Positions 40,990 through 49,165 of a stretch of DNA of 64,000 nucleotides are shown here, in pieces (the first letter of the stretch is position 1; every line of letters begins with the position of its first letter). Source of the stretch: Schauerella fraxinea (GTDB lineage Bacteria > Pseudomonadota > Gammaproteobacteria > Burkholderiales > Burkholderiaceae_B); NCBI GenBank assembly GCA_030849945.1, contig JAVDKK010000001.1, positions 496,001-560,000 of the forward strand, in the 5' to 3' direction. The notes beneath the pieces were generated by a model. It was not told the DNA's origin and ran no database searches. It saw nothing but the letters and a program-made list of their open reading frames with translations. The position numbers and the translations under genes were made by a program.

Positions 40990-41510
40990 CCATGACACCC
41001 ACGCCACCTGTACAGCATCTCGATCCCGGCTACATCGCCGCAAACATCGACGAGCGGTTTCGCCCTTTTTTCCTGATCACCGCCGCCCACATTCCCATTG
41101 CGATGACAGACACGATCGATTCGCTGTGCGTGGCCGTCAATCTGTTTGGCGAGCGCGTTCGCTTTCGCGTCGCCAAGCATTTGGTGGTGGGCGGATCGCC
41201 ATTCAATATCGAGCTTGCCAGCGGTTCGCTTTCTTACACGCCCAAGAAAGAAACGATTCACGTCAACATCGAGGAGTACATCTTTCTCGACGTGAACAAA
41301 GCGCAGGCCCTCTCGAAGAACATCCGGATTGCCACATTCATGGAAGAGTTCGTTCACGCTTTCATGAACATCACGGATGAGGATTTGACGGCAAAAGTGG
41401 TTTGCCTCATCTATCCCCAAGTGCAATTCATCGAGGGTCAGTACATCGATATCGGCGCCATCGCCGAGCCGTCAGTGTTCGGGCTTTCAGCGAGCCAATC
41501 TATTCCCTGA
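40986..41510 (+). CDS. Unknown third gene of the hicAB operon, 174 aa
   Basis: Not recognised. The ATG overlaps the hicB stop (ATGA), so it is translated as part of the hicAB transcript, which is followed by a terminator. The protein is soluble, with beta-rich hydrophobic segments (SLCVAVNLFGERVRFRVAKHLVVGG, ETIHVNIEEYIFLDVNKA) and a helix IRIATFMEEFVHAFMNITDEDL. That EEFVH resembles reversed zinc-peptidase spacing, but no HExxH is present. Could be an accessory cargo gene or a modulator of HicAB. No signal peptide. Confidence 0.6.
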   Translation: MTMTPTPPVQHLDPGYIAANIDERFRPFFLITAAHIPIAMTDTIDSLCVAVNLFGERVRFRVAKHLVVGGSPFNIELASGSLSYTPKKETIHVNIEEYIFLDVNKAQALSKNIRIATFMEEFVHAFMNITDEDLTAKVVCLIYPQVQFIEGQYIDIGAIAEPSVFGLSASQSIP

Positions 41511-41533
41511 TTGTCGTTTCGCTCGAAACAGAA

Positions 41534-41556
41534 CCCGGCGACGTCGCCGGGATTTT
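41534..41556. terminator. Palindromic terminator between hic operon and maoC
   Basis: CCCGGCGACGTCGCCGGG (41534-41551), perfectly symmetric, followed by ATTTT on the plus strand and preceded by AGAAAA-type sequence complement for the minus strand. It ends the hic operon and may also serve the convergent MaoC operon. Confidence 0.7.
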
Positions 41557-41605
41557 CTGCAGGCCTGCAATCTTCCGCAGGCATCTGTCGGCAGCGCGGC
41601 CACGC

Positions 41606-42076
41606 TTACGCCACCGGCGCATCCTCAAACAGCACGATGCAGTCCGCCACGAACGCGGGGCGCTCGCTGCCCTCGATCTCCATGGTGCATCGCAAGGTGA
41701 CCTTCGTTCCTGCACCTTGCCGTGCGGCCGCGGCGACCGTTTGGTGCAGCCGCAGCCGGCATCCCACCGGCATCGCGGCGGTGTAGCGCACGCGATCCGT
41801 GCCGTAGTTCAACCCGCGACCGCGCCTGGCGATATGAAAGATCTCGCGTTGCATGCGCGGCACGAGTGAGAGCGCAAACAGCCCATGCGCAATCGTCTTG
41901 CCATGCGGCATCTCACGCGCAGCGCGCGCCACGTCCACATGGATCCAGAAGTCGTCGCCGGTCAATTGCGCGAAGCCATCGAGGTGCGCCTGGGTGACGG
42001 TAAACCAGTCACTTGCGCCCAGCGATTCGCCGATGCGCGCCTCGAAATCGGCCGGCGTGGCAAGTTGCACGGTCAC
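41606..42076 (-). CDS. MaoC-family (R)-specific enoyl-CoA hydratase/dehydratase
   Basis: 156 residues, single hot-dog domain with the hydratase motif FAQLTGDDFWIHVDVARA (Asp/His pair) and GKTIAHGLFALSL. It likely hydrates a 2-enoyl-CoA in the pathway served by the upstream acyl-CoA dehydrogenase and CoA-transferase. Its ATG overlaps the Bug gene stop by 4 bases; last gene of the minus-strand operon. Confidence 0.9.
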   Translation of the reverse strand: MTVQLATPADFEARIGESLGASDWFTVTQAHLDGFAQLTGDDFWIHVDVARAAREMPHGKTIAHGLFALSLVPRMQREIFHIARRGRGLNYGTDRVRYTAAMPVGCRLRLHQTVAAAARQGAGTKVTLRCTMEIEGSERPAFVADCIVLFEDAPVA

Positions 42077-43041
42077 GGCTGCGCCTCACCCAATTTGCCG
42101 TCCTTGATCACTTTGCCCCACTTCACGAATTCCTGGTCCATCAGCCTGCGGTACTCCTCAGGCGTGGTGGTGACCGGCAAGGCGCCTTGATCGATCAGCT
42201 TCTTGCGCACCTCAGGCTCGTTGACGGCGGCAATCACCGCCTGGCGAAACTTCTCGATGGTGGCGGGCGGCACACCCTTCGGCGCGATGATCCCGTAATT
42301 GGAATCCGACACCACACCCGGCAGGCCCAACTCGGCCGTGGTGGGCACATCGGGCAAGCCTTCGAAACGCTTCGCGCTCGACACGGCCAACGCCTGCACG
42401 CGGCCCGCTTTGATGAAGCCGATAGCGGCCGACGCATCGCCGGGGAAGACTTGAATCTCGTTGCCCATCAGGGCGGTCACGGCAGGTGCCGCACCTTTAT
42501 ACGGGATGTGCGTGAGCTTGATGCCCGCCTGCTGATTGAGCAGTTCGCCGCCCAGATGCGGCGTGGTCACGTTGCCGGCCGAGCCGAAGTTGTACTTGCC
42601 CGGGTTGGCCTTTGCCGTGGCGATGAGTGCGGGCAGCGTCTTCTCGGGAATGCTGGTGCTCGCCATGATCACCTGCGGAATGCGCACCACCAGCGTCACG
42701 TAATTGATGTCCTTCAATTCATAGGGCACCTTCATCACGTGCGGCAAACCTGTCAACGCCCCCGGCACGCCGAAGCCGAACGTATAACCGTCGGGATCGG
42801 CACGCACGGTTGCATCCGTGCCGATGGTGCCGCTGGCGCCCGCGCGGTTGTCGATCACCAGGGACTGCCCCAGCTTGGCCGACACCTCAGGCGCGATCAG
42901 CCGCGCCACGTTATCCACGGGGCCGCCGGGCGGATACGGCACGATCAGTTTGATGGGGCGCACGGGCCAGTTGTCCTGCGCGGCGCCCGCACTGCCCATC
43001 ATTGCCAGGCCCATTGCGGCTGCGGTCAAGATACGTTTCAT
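42073..43041 (-). CDS. Bug/TctC-family periplasmic solute-binding protein
   Basis: 322 residues. Signal peptide MKRILTAAAMGLAMMGSAGA; landmarks IKLIVPYPPGGPVDNVARL, LVIDNRAGASGTIGTDA, ADPDGYTFGFG, HIPYKGAAPAVTALMG. TAGGAGGAAG precedes the ATG. Placed between an acyl-CoA dehydrogenase and MaoC, so it probably captures the carboxylic acid that the adjacent CoA-transferase activates. No permease genes are adjacent. Confidence 0.92.
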   Translation of the reverse strand: MKRILTAAAMGLAMMGSAGAAQDNWPVRPIKLIVPYPPGGPVDNVARLIAPEVSAKLGQSLVIDNRAGASGTIGTDATVRADPDGYTFGFGVPGALTGLPHVMKVPYELKDINYVTLVVRIPQVIMASTSIPEKTLPALIATAKANPGKYNFGSAGNVTTPHLGGELLNQQAGIKLTHIPYKGAAPAVTALMGNEIQVFPGDASAAIGFIKAGRVQALAVSSAKRFEGLPDVPTTAELGLPGVVSDSNYGIIAPKGVPPATIEKFRQAVIAAVNEPEVRKKLIDQGALPVTTTPEEYRRLMDQEFVKWGKVIKDGKLGEAQP

Positions 43042-43095
43042 GGTTGTCTTCCTCCTAGAAATCGCCGGTCTTGCGCGACCGGTCGTTCGTCTATC

Positions 43096-45546
43096 TCATT
43101 GATGGGCGAGGCCCAATACCTGTTTGGCCAGGATGTTTCGCTGCACCTCGTTGGTGCCGCTGAAAATGGTTGCCGCCAGCGCCGCCAGATACGGCGCTTG
43201 CACATGCACGTGCGTGTCCGGATAGGCGCTGCGGGCATGCGCCCCGCCCCACATCTCGGCCATGTCGATCAAGAGCGCACCGATGCGCTCATGCGTTTCC
43301 GAGGCCCAGATCTTGAGCAACGACACCTCTGCCGGCAGCGGCCGGCCCGACTTCGCGATATCGGCAAACACGCCATACATCGCAGACAAGTCCGCCGCAT
43401 CGAGTTGCAAGCCGGCCAGCCGATCGACGAAGACGGGGTCGCGCATCCGATCCTGATGCGCGGCCAATGCCGCGACCTGGCCCAGCGCGTAATGCGAATG
43501 CTTGGGACTGCCGCTGAAGAGCCGTTCGAAACCCAGCAGGGTTTTCGCGATCGTCCAGCCGCCGTTCAGGTCGCCTACCAGTTGGCTGCGCGGCACGCGC
43601 ACGGCATCGAAAAACACTTCCGCGAATTCGGCATCGCCCGATAGCGTCTCGATCGGCCGCACCGTCACACCGGGCTGCTTGAGATCGACCAACAGGAAGC
43701 TGATGCCGGCCTGCTTCTTCACCGTTTTGTCGGTGCGCACCAGCATGAACATATGCGTGGCGTCCTGCGCCAGCGTCGACCAGGTTTTCTGACCTGTCAC
43801 GATGAAATCGTCGCCGTCGGCAATGGCCTCGCAGCGCAGTGCCGCGAGATCCGAGCCGGCGTTGGGTTCGGAATAGCCTTGCGCCCACACATGCTCGCCC
43901 GACAGGATCGGCGGCATGAACCGGGCCTGCTGCTCGGGTGTGCCGAAGCGCGACAGGATCGGCCCCAGCATCACCAGGCCCTGATCCGGCGCGCGGGCCA
44001 CGCCATAGCGCTCGGCCTCTTCGATGAATGCAATCTGCCTGGCCGGCGACAACGCCATGCCGCCGTGCTCGCGCGGCCATGACGGCGCAATCCATCCTTG
44101 CCGCGACAACGTCACGTACCAGGATTCGATTTCGTGCCAATGCAAGCGCCACGGCATATGGCGCAAGCGTTCCGGATAGTGCGCGGCGAAAAACGCCCGC
44201 AACATGCCGCGAAACGCGGGCTCGGGCATCGCCTCCCAATCCGCGTCGTGCGGAAAGTCGGTTGACGTCCAGGGCGTCACGTCGTCGTCGGACGCGGCCA
44301 CATACGATTCTGCTGCCGTCTGCAATCCTTGCGAATAACGAAGCCGATGGGCATCCGCATTACCCAACCAGGTCGACAAATGCAGTGCGCGCTTGAAGTA
44401 CAGCCCGATGTCGTACTCGGCCGTGTACCCAATCGCGCCATGCAATTGAATCGACAGGCGCGTGACCTCGCGCACCGCCCGGTTGGCACGCGCTTTCACG
44501 CGGCTGGCCAGCGATGCACGCCGGGCCGCCGGTATATCCGGCGTCCATGCTTGCAACGCATCGGTGAGGCTGGCCGCAGCCAATTCGATCTGCAGCAATG
44601 CATCCACCAGCCGATGCTGCAGCGCTTGAAAGCTGCCGATTGCCTGGCCGAACTGCTGCCGCGTATTCACATACTCCACGGTCGCGGCCAGCGTGTGGCG
44701 CGCGACGCCGATCGATTCGGATGCGACGATGAGACGGGTCGCGTCCAGCGCGGCGTTCACTGCGTGTGGCACGGCTTCACCGGTCGCGACGATGTTGTCC
44801 GCTGGCACGTCCACGGCCTGCAAGTGCAACTGCGCGATCGTGCTGTCATCGGCGCGTGGCGTGATCGCCACGGTCACCCCGGGCGCGTCGGCCGGCACCC
44901 ACACCAGCACGGCATCCGCATCGCGTTGCGCCACGACGAGCCATCCGTCCACGCCTCGGCCAGGGACGATGAACCCCACGTTGCCCTCGAGCTGCATGCT
45001 GCCCGATGCGGTCGCGATCGCGCGCACGCCAGCGTCATGATGCGGCGGTGATGGCGCACGATCCCATGCCGCGGTCCGATCGCGGCGTTCTTCCGCAGCG
45101 CTCATCGAGGCGCCGTCCGCGCTACTCCTTTCGCTACTGCTTTCAACACGGCAGCTCATTTGCTCGGCGTGCGTTTGCCACGCTAGCGCCGCCACGACCT
45201 CGCCGCTGCCAATCTCCGCCATCAAGGCATCGCGACGCTGGCCCGCCGGCAACGCCCGCAGCACTTCGATCGGCAACACCCCACACGCGGCAAACGGCTC
45301 GGGCAATAGCGCGCGACCGGCCTCTTCAGCAATCAATGCGGCTTCGCTCAGCGTGAGCCCCAGGCCGCCATCCGCTTCCGGCACGGTCAGCAGAAACCAA
45401 CCCAGGTCGGCCATCTGCCGCCAGTAGGCTCGATCAAAGCCCGCGGGTGGGGTATGCGCGGCGAGCGCCCGCACGCGCGCACGTTGATCGGCGCCGTTCA
45501 AAAAATCACGGGCACTGTCGCGAATTGCACCGGCATCCTCGCTCAT
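43096..45546 (-). CDS. Tandem-fused acyl-CoA dehydrogenase (two ACAD units)
   Basis: 816 residues, twice the family's usual length. Residues ~1-400 form one acyl-CoA dehydrogenase-like unit (NTRQQFGQAIGSFQALQHRLVDA, QLHGAIGYTAEYDIGLYFKRALHL), and ~400-816 a second with the classic WPREHGGMALSPARQIAFIEE, QGYSEPNAGSDLAAL, FIVTGQKTWSTLAQDA and FSGTNEVQRNILAKQVLGL. A less conserved insert around residues 145-185 interrupts the first unit. Actinobacterial FadE pairs of this sort form alpha2beta2 heteromers; here both are one chain. It overlaps the CoA-transferase by 4 bases. Probably oxidises the CoA-ester made by that enzyme. Confidence 0.88.
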   Translation of the reverse strand: MSEDAGAIRDSARDFLNGADQRARVRALAAHTPPAGFDRAYWRQMADLGWFLLTVPEADGGLGLTLSEAALIAEEAGRALLPEPFAACGVLPIEVLRALPAGQRRDALMAEIGSGEVVAALAWQTHAEQMSCRVESSSERSSADGASMSAAEERRDRTAAWDRAPSPPHHDAGVRAIATASGSMQLEGNVGFIVPGRGVDGWLVVAQRDADAVLVWVPADAPGVTVAITPRADDSTIAQLHLQAVDVPADNIVATGEAVPHAVNAALDATRLIVASESIGVARHTLAATVEYVNTRQQFGQAIGSFQALQHRLVDALLQIELAAASLTDALQAWTPDIPAARRASLASRVKARANRAVREVTRLSIQLHGAIGYTAEYDIGLYFKRALHLSTWLGNADAHRLRYSQGLQTAAESYVAASDDDVTPWTSTDFPHDADWEAMPEPAFRGMLRAFFAAHYPERLRHMPWRLHWHEIESWYVTLSRQGWIAPSWPREHGGMALSPARQIAFIEEAERYGVARAPDQGLVMLGPILSRFGTPEQQARFMPPILSGEHVWAQGYSEPNAGSDLAALRCEAIADGDDFIVTGQKTWSTLAQDATHMFMLVRTDKTVKKQAGISFLLVDLKQPGVTVRPIETLSGDAEFAEVFFDAVRVPRSQLVGDLNGGWTIAKTLLGFERLFSGSPKHSHYALGQVAALAAHQDRMRDPVFVDRLAGLQLDAADLSAMYGVFADIAKSGRPLPAEVSLLKIWASETHERIGALLIDMAEMWGGAHARSAYPDTHVHVQAPYLAALAATIFSGTNEVQRNILAKQVLGLAHQ

Positions 45547-46766
45547 ACGATGCCCTCGGCGCGCAGGGCGGCAATCTCTTGCGGATTCAGCCCAAGCTCG
45601 GCGGCCAGCACGGCATCGGTATGCTCACCCAACAGCGGCGGCGGCAGTTCGTACGCGATCGGCGTCTCCGAAAACACCACTGGGTTCTTGATGAGCGGCA
45701 TGTCGCCGATCAGCGGATGCGCCATCGATCCCAACACGCCACGATGCTTGACCTGCGGATCCTCAAACACCTGATCCATCTCGTAGATCGGGCCGCACGG
45801 CACGTTGGCGGCCGACAGCGCCTCGTTCCAGGCCGCCACGGTGCGCGCTATCATCGCTTCGGCAATCAAGGGCACCAGCACCTTGCGGGCGGCCGCGCGT
45901 TCAAGGTTGGTCGCGAAGCGTGGATCGCTCGCCAGTTCGGGGCGCTCGATCACGCGACAAAAGCTCTGATACTGCGAGTCGTTGCCCACCGCGATCATGA
46001 TGTGACCATCGGCACATTCAAACGCCTGATACGGACACGTGATCTGCGATGACGTGCCCACGCGTTCGGGGCGCTCGCCGGTCGCAAAGTAATTCATGCT
46101 CACATGCGAGATGGCGGCGATCTGCGCGTCCAGCAGCGCCATGTCAATGTGCTGCCCGGTGCCGGACACCATATCGCGGTGATGCAAGGCCGCCAGGATC
46201 GCCGCGATCGCATAGAAGCTGGCCGTGAGATCGGATACCGAGTACCCCACTTTCACCGGCCCGGAGCCGGGCTCGCCTTCAGCCACGCCGGTCACTGCCA
46301 TCAACCCGCTCATCGACTGAAAGATCGGGTCATAACCCGGCAGATGGCTGTAGGGACCAGTTTGTCCGAAGCCCGTGATCGAGCAGTAGATCAACTTGGG
46401 ATTGATCGCCTTCAGCGCCGCGTAGTCCAGGCCGTAGCGCACCAGATCGCCGGCCTTGAAGTTCTCGATCAGGATGTCCGACTGCGCGACCAGCTTGCGG
46501 ATCAGCGCCTGGCCCGCGGGCTTGGACATATCGATCGTGATGGACCGCTTGCCGCGATTCATCGCAATGAACGACGACGTCTCCGAGGTGGGTTTGCCCG
46601 CGCCATCCTTCACGCGAAAGCCTTGATGACGCACATCATCGCCACGGCCCGGCCGCTCCACCTTGATCACATCGGCGCCGAAATCGGCCAGCATCTGCGC
46701 GGCCCACGGCCCCGAAAATACGCGGCTCAAATCCAGCACTTTGACATTCGACAATACGCCGGCCAT
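45543..46766 (-). CDS. CaiB/BaiF-type (class III) CoA-transferase
   Basis: 407 residues: VKVLDLSRVFSGPWAAQMLADFGADVIKVERPGRGDDVR in pieces, MNRGKRSITID, SDILIENFKAGDLVRYGL, SITGFGQTGPYSH and VGYSVSDLTASFYA (the Asp corresponds to the catalytic one). Ends ALRAEGIV. Coupled to the fused acyl-CoA dehydrogenase by ATGA overlap; separated from the upstream enoyl-CoA hydratase by a large hairpin. Activates a carboxylic acid to its CoA-thioester. Confidence 0.9.
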   Translation of the reverse strand: MAGVLSNVKVLDLSRVFSGPWAAQMLADFGADVIKVERPGRGDDVRHQGFRVKDGAGKPTSETSSFIAMNRGKRSITIDMSKPAGQALIRKLVAQSDILIENFKAGDLVRYGLDYAALKAINPKLIYCSITGFGQTGPYSHLPGYDPIFQSMSGLMAVTGVAEGEPGSGPVKVGYSVSDLTASFYAIAAILAALHHRDMVSGTGQHIDMALLDAQIAAISHVSMNYFATGERPERVGTSSQITCPYQAFECADGHIMIAVGNDSQYQSFCRVIERPELASDPRFATNLERAAARKVLVPLIAEAMIARTVAAWNEALSAANVPCGPIYEMDQVFEDPQVKHRGVLGSMAHPLIGDMPLIKNPVVFSETPIAYELPPPLLGEHTDAVLAAELGLNPQEIAALRAEGIV

Positions 46767-46807
46767 TGCTCTGTCTCCATATCTAATCGTTATGCAGTCA
46801 GGATAGC

Positions 46808-46837
46808 GACGGGGCCTCGCAATCGCGAGGCCCCGTC
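46808..46837. terminator. Strong stem-loop between ECH and CoA-transferase genes
   Basis: Arms GACGGGGCCTCGC (46808-46820) and GCGAGGCCCCGTC (46825-46837), 13 perfect pairs with a 4-base loop. No T run follows on either strand, so it may be a pausing, partial termination or RNA-processing element inside the operon. Confidence 0.55.
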
Positions 46838-46867
46838 AGGCAAAGCTGGTTTGCTGTTGGCGCCTGA

Positions 46868-47650
46868 TCAGCGCCCTTCGAACACCGGCGCACGCTTCTC
46901 CAGAAACGCCTGCCGCGCCTCGCCCGCGTCGTGCGTCTTGGCGATCGCCGCCGTCATGTCCTGCTCGTAGCGATAGCCGTCGCGCAGGCTCATCTCTTCG
47001 ATGGCGTTCATCGTCTGTTTGGACAGTTGCACCGAAAGCGGGCTCTTGGACGCAATCGTGGTGGCGATGCCGAGCGCCGTATCCAGCACCTGATCGGCCG
47101 GTACGCTGGCCTCCACGATCCCCAACCGATACAGTTCATTGCCATCCACGCGCATGCCGGTGAAGGCCATGCGGCGCAATCGCGAATGACTGAAGAGCCG
47201 CATGCCATGACGTCCACCGCCCAGCAAACCCACATCGATCTCGGGCAGCCCCACCACGGCCGTGCTGGCCGCTACCAGAATGTCGCACGACGCCGCGATG
47301 GCCAGTCCGGCACCCAGCGCTGCACCGTTCAGGCCACACACCACCGGCTTGGCGCATTCGCGCAAAGCATGAAAGAGCTCACGCGTACGCCGCGAATGCT
47401 GCGGCAGATCGCCCGGGCCTTTGATCGTATCGCTGCGGCCCTTCAGATCGGCGCCCGCGCAAAACACCCGGCCTTCGCCGATGAGCACGATGGCGCGCAC
47501 CTCGTCGCTTTCCGAGCACACATCCAGGCAGTGAGTGAGCTCGTTGATCAGCGTGGTCGACAGTGCATTGACGGGCGGGTTGGCCAGGTGGATGACCGCC
47601 ACGTGTTCGCGCATCTCCAGTTTCAACGCGGTGTAGGCAAGATGGGGCAT
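46868..47650 (-). CDS. Enoyl-CoA hydratase/isomerase family protein
   Basis: 260 residues of the crotonase fold. Oxyanion-hole loops FCAGADLKGRS and GLNGAALGAGLAIAASCD, and the LPEIDVGLLGGGRHG segment that carries the catalytic glutamate region. C-terminus ends AFLEKRAPVFEGR, as usual. AGGAGA precedes the ATG. Likely hydrates the enoyl-CoA produced by the downstream acyl-CoA dehydrogenase. Confidence 0.92.
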   Translation of the reverse strand: MPHLAYTALKLEMREHVAVIHLANPPVNALSTTLINELTHCLDVCSESDEVRAIVLIGEGRVFCAGADLKGRSDTIKGPGDLPQHSRRTRELFHALRECAKPVVCGLNGAALGAGLAIAASCDILVAASTAVVGLPEIDVGLLGGGRHGMRLFSHSRLRRMAFTGMRVDGNELYRLGIVEASVPADQVLDTALGIATTIASKSPLSVQLSKQTMNAIEEMSLRDGYRYEQDMTAAIAKTHDAGEARQAFLEKRAPVFEGR

Positions 47651-47683
47651 GAGGTTCTCCTGAAAATGTGATGTTGCCGCGAC

Positions 47684-48904
47684 TCAGGTCACGGCACGCT
47701 TGGCGAGCTCGGCGATGTCGGCGGGCGAATAGCCCAGCTCGCCCAATACCTGCGCGGTGTGTTCGCCGAGCAGGGGCGGCGGCAATTCGGCACACGAGGG
47801 CGCGGCGGAAAAACGCAGCGGATTCATCACCTGGGGCACCGTGCCGGCCAAGGGATGCGGGATGTGCCGCAGCATGCCGCGGTGCACCACCTGCGGATCG
47901 GCAAACACCTCGGGCACCGTGTTGATGGCGCCCGCCGGTACATTGGCAGCGCCCAACCGTTCAAGCCACACAGCGCGATCTTCCGCGCCGAAAGCCGCAT
48001 CGAGGATGGGATCGAGCAACGCCTGATTGACCACGCGCTTTCCATTGGTTGCGAAGCGTTCGTCCGTGGCCAATTCCGGGCGGCCCATCAGCCCGCACAA
48101 CGTGGCGAATTGACCGTCGTTGCCGACCACCACGACGATCTGCCCGTCGCGGCATTCGAATGTGCGTTGCGGCTGAATATTCGGGTGCGCCGTGCCGGTG
48201 CGTTTGGGGGTGCGTCCGGCCAATAGATAATTCATCGCCTGGTTCATCAGCAGGCCCACCTGCACATCCATCATGCCCAGGTCCACATGCTGCCCGCGGC
48301 CCGTGGTGTGACGGCCGATGATGGCCGCCAGGATGCCAACGGCTGCATACACGCCCGTCACCATGTCCACGATCGGCACGCCCACTTTCTGCGGCCCGCC
48401 GCCCGGCTTGTCGTCGCGCTCCCCGGTCACGCTCATCAAACCGCCCATGGCCTGAATCAGGAAGTCATAGGCGGGCTGTTTGGCGCGCGGCCCGGTTTGT
48501 CCGAATCCGGTCACCGAGCAATAAATCAATTCGGGATGGTCCGCCGAGAGATCGGCGTAGCCCAATCCCAGGCGCTCGAGCGTCCCCACCTTGTAATTTT
48601 CCAGCACCACGTCTGACTGGGCCGCCAACTGCTTGACGATGGCGCGGCCTTCTTCCGTCTTCAGATCCAGCGTGATCGAGCGCTTGCCGCGATTGGCCGC
48701 CACGTAATAGCCGCCGTCTTCGGTATCGCTACCGTCGGCACGCTTCAGAAACGGCGGCCCCCATGCGCGGGTATCGTCGCCGCGGCCGGGCTTTTCGACC
48801 TTGATCACGTCGGCGCCCAGGTCGGCCAGGATCTGGCTGGCCCAGGGCCCGGCAAGCACGCGGCTCAAATCAAGCACGCGGATGGACGAGAGCAATGCAG
48901 ACAA
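47684..48904 (-). CDS. CaiB/BaiF-type (class III) CoA-transferase (TTG start)
   Basis: 406 residues from a TTG at 48904, supported by AAGGAGA with 6-base spacing; no ATG fits. Motifs as in the family: IRVLDLSRVLAGPWASQILADLGADVIKVEKPGRGDDTR in pieces, ANRGKRSITLD, SDVVLENYKVG, VTGFGQTGPR, GGGPQKVGVPIVDMVTG (catalytic Asp region). Its close match to the 37730-38959 product suggests duplication. Starts the minus-strand run and is divergent from the second fused acyl-CoA dehydrogenase. Confidence 0.9.
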   Translation of the reverse strand: MSALLSSIRVLDLSRVLAGPWASQILADLGADVIKVEKPGRGDDTRAWGPPFLKRADGSDTEDGGYYVAANRGKRSITLDLKTEEGRAIVKQLAAQSDVVLENYKVGTLERLGLGYADLSADHPELIYCSVTGFGQTGPRAKQPAYDFLIQAMGGLMSVTGERDDKPGGGPQKVGVPIVDMVTGVYAAVGILAAIIGRHTTGRGQHVDLGMMDVQVGLLMNQAMNYLLAGRTPKRTGTAHPNIQPQRTFECRDGQIVVVVGNDGQFATLCGLMGRPELATDERFATNGKRVVNQALLDPILDAAFGAEDRAVWLERLGAANVPAGAINTVPEVFADPQVVHRGMLRHIPHPLAGTVPQVMNPLRFSAAPSCAELPPPLLGEHTAQVLGELGYSPADIAELAKRAVT

Positions 48905-49006
48905 TGCGGTCTCCTTCGTTATGGCAGCGGCACGATGTGACGCGCGGTGTTTGTTGGCAGTCTATGCGGCTAGCGCGCGGCAATCCAGGACGGGCGGCGT
49001 AAACCA

Positions 49007-49028
49007 GATATGCCTATTGCGTCATATC
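49007..49028. promoter_or_regulatory. Dyad in the divergent CoA-transferase/acyl-CoA dehydrogenase gap
   Basis: GATATG-N10-CATATC, a symmetric site of LysR-like dimensions, in the 261-base gap between divergent genes at 48904 and 49166. One of the two LysR proteins encoded in this region could bind it. Nothing else is evident in the gap. Confidence 0.4.
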
Positions 49029-49165
49029 GACGCCGCGACGGTTGCTGAAATACGCAACTCTGGTTTGCCGCCACGTTGCTGGTTGGCGCCCCCTGAAAAC
49101 CGTAGACTGCCTCTCACAACATCGAGGGCGCGCGACACGCGTGCCCCCTATCAGGAGACACCCTC

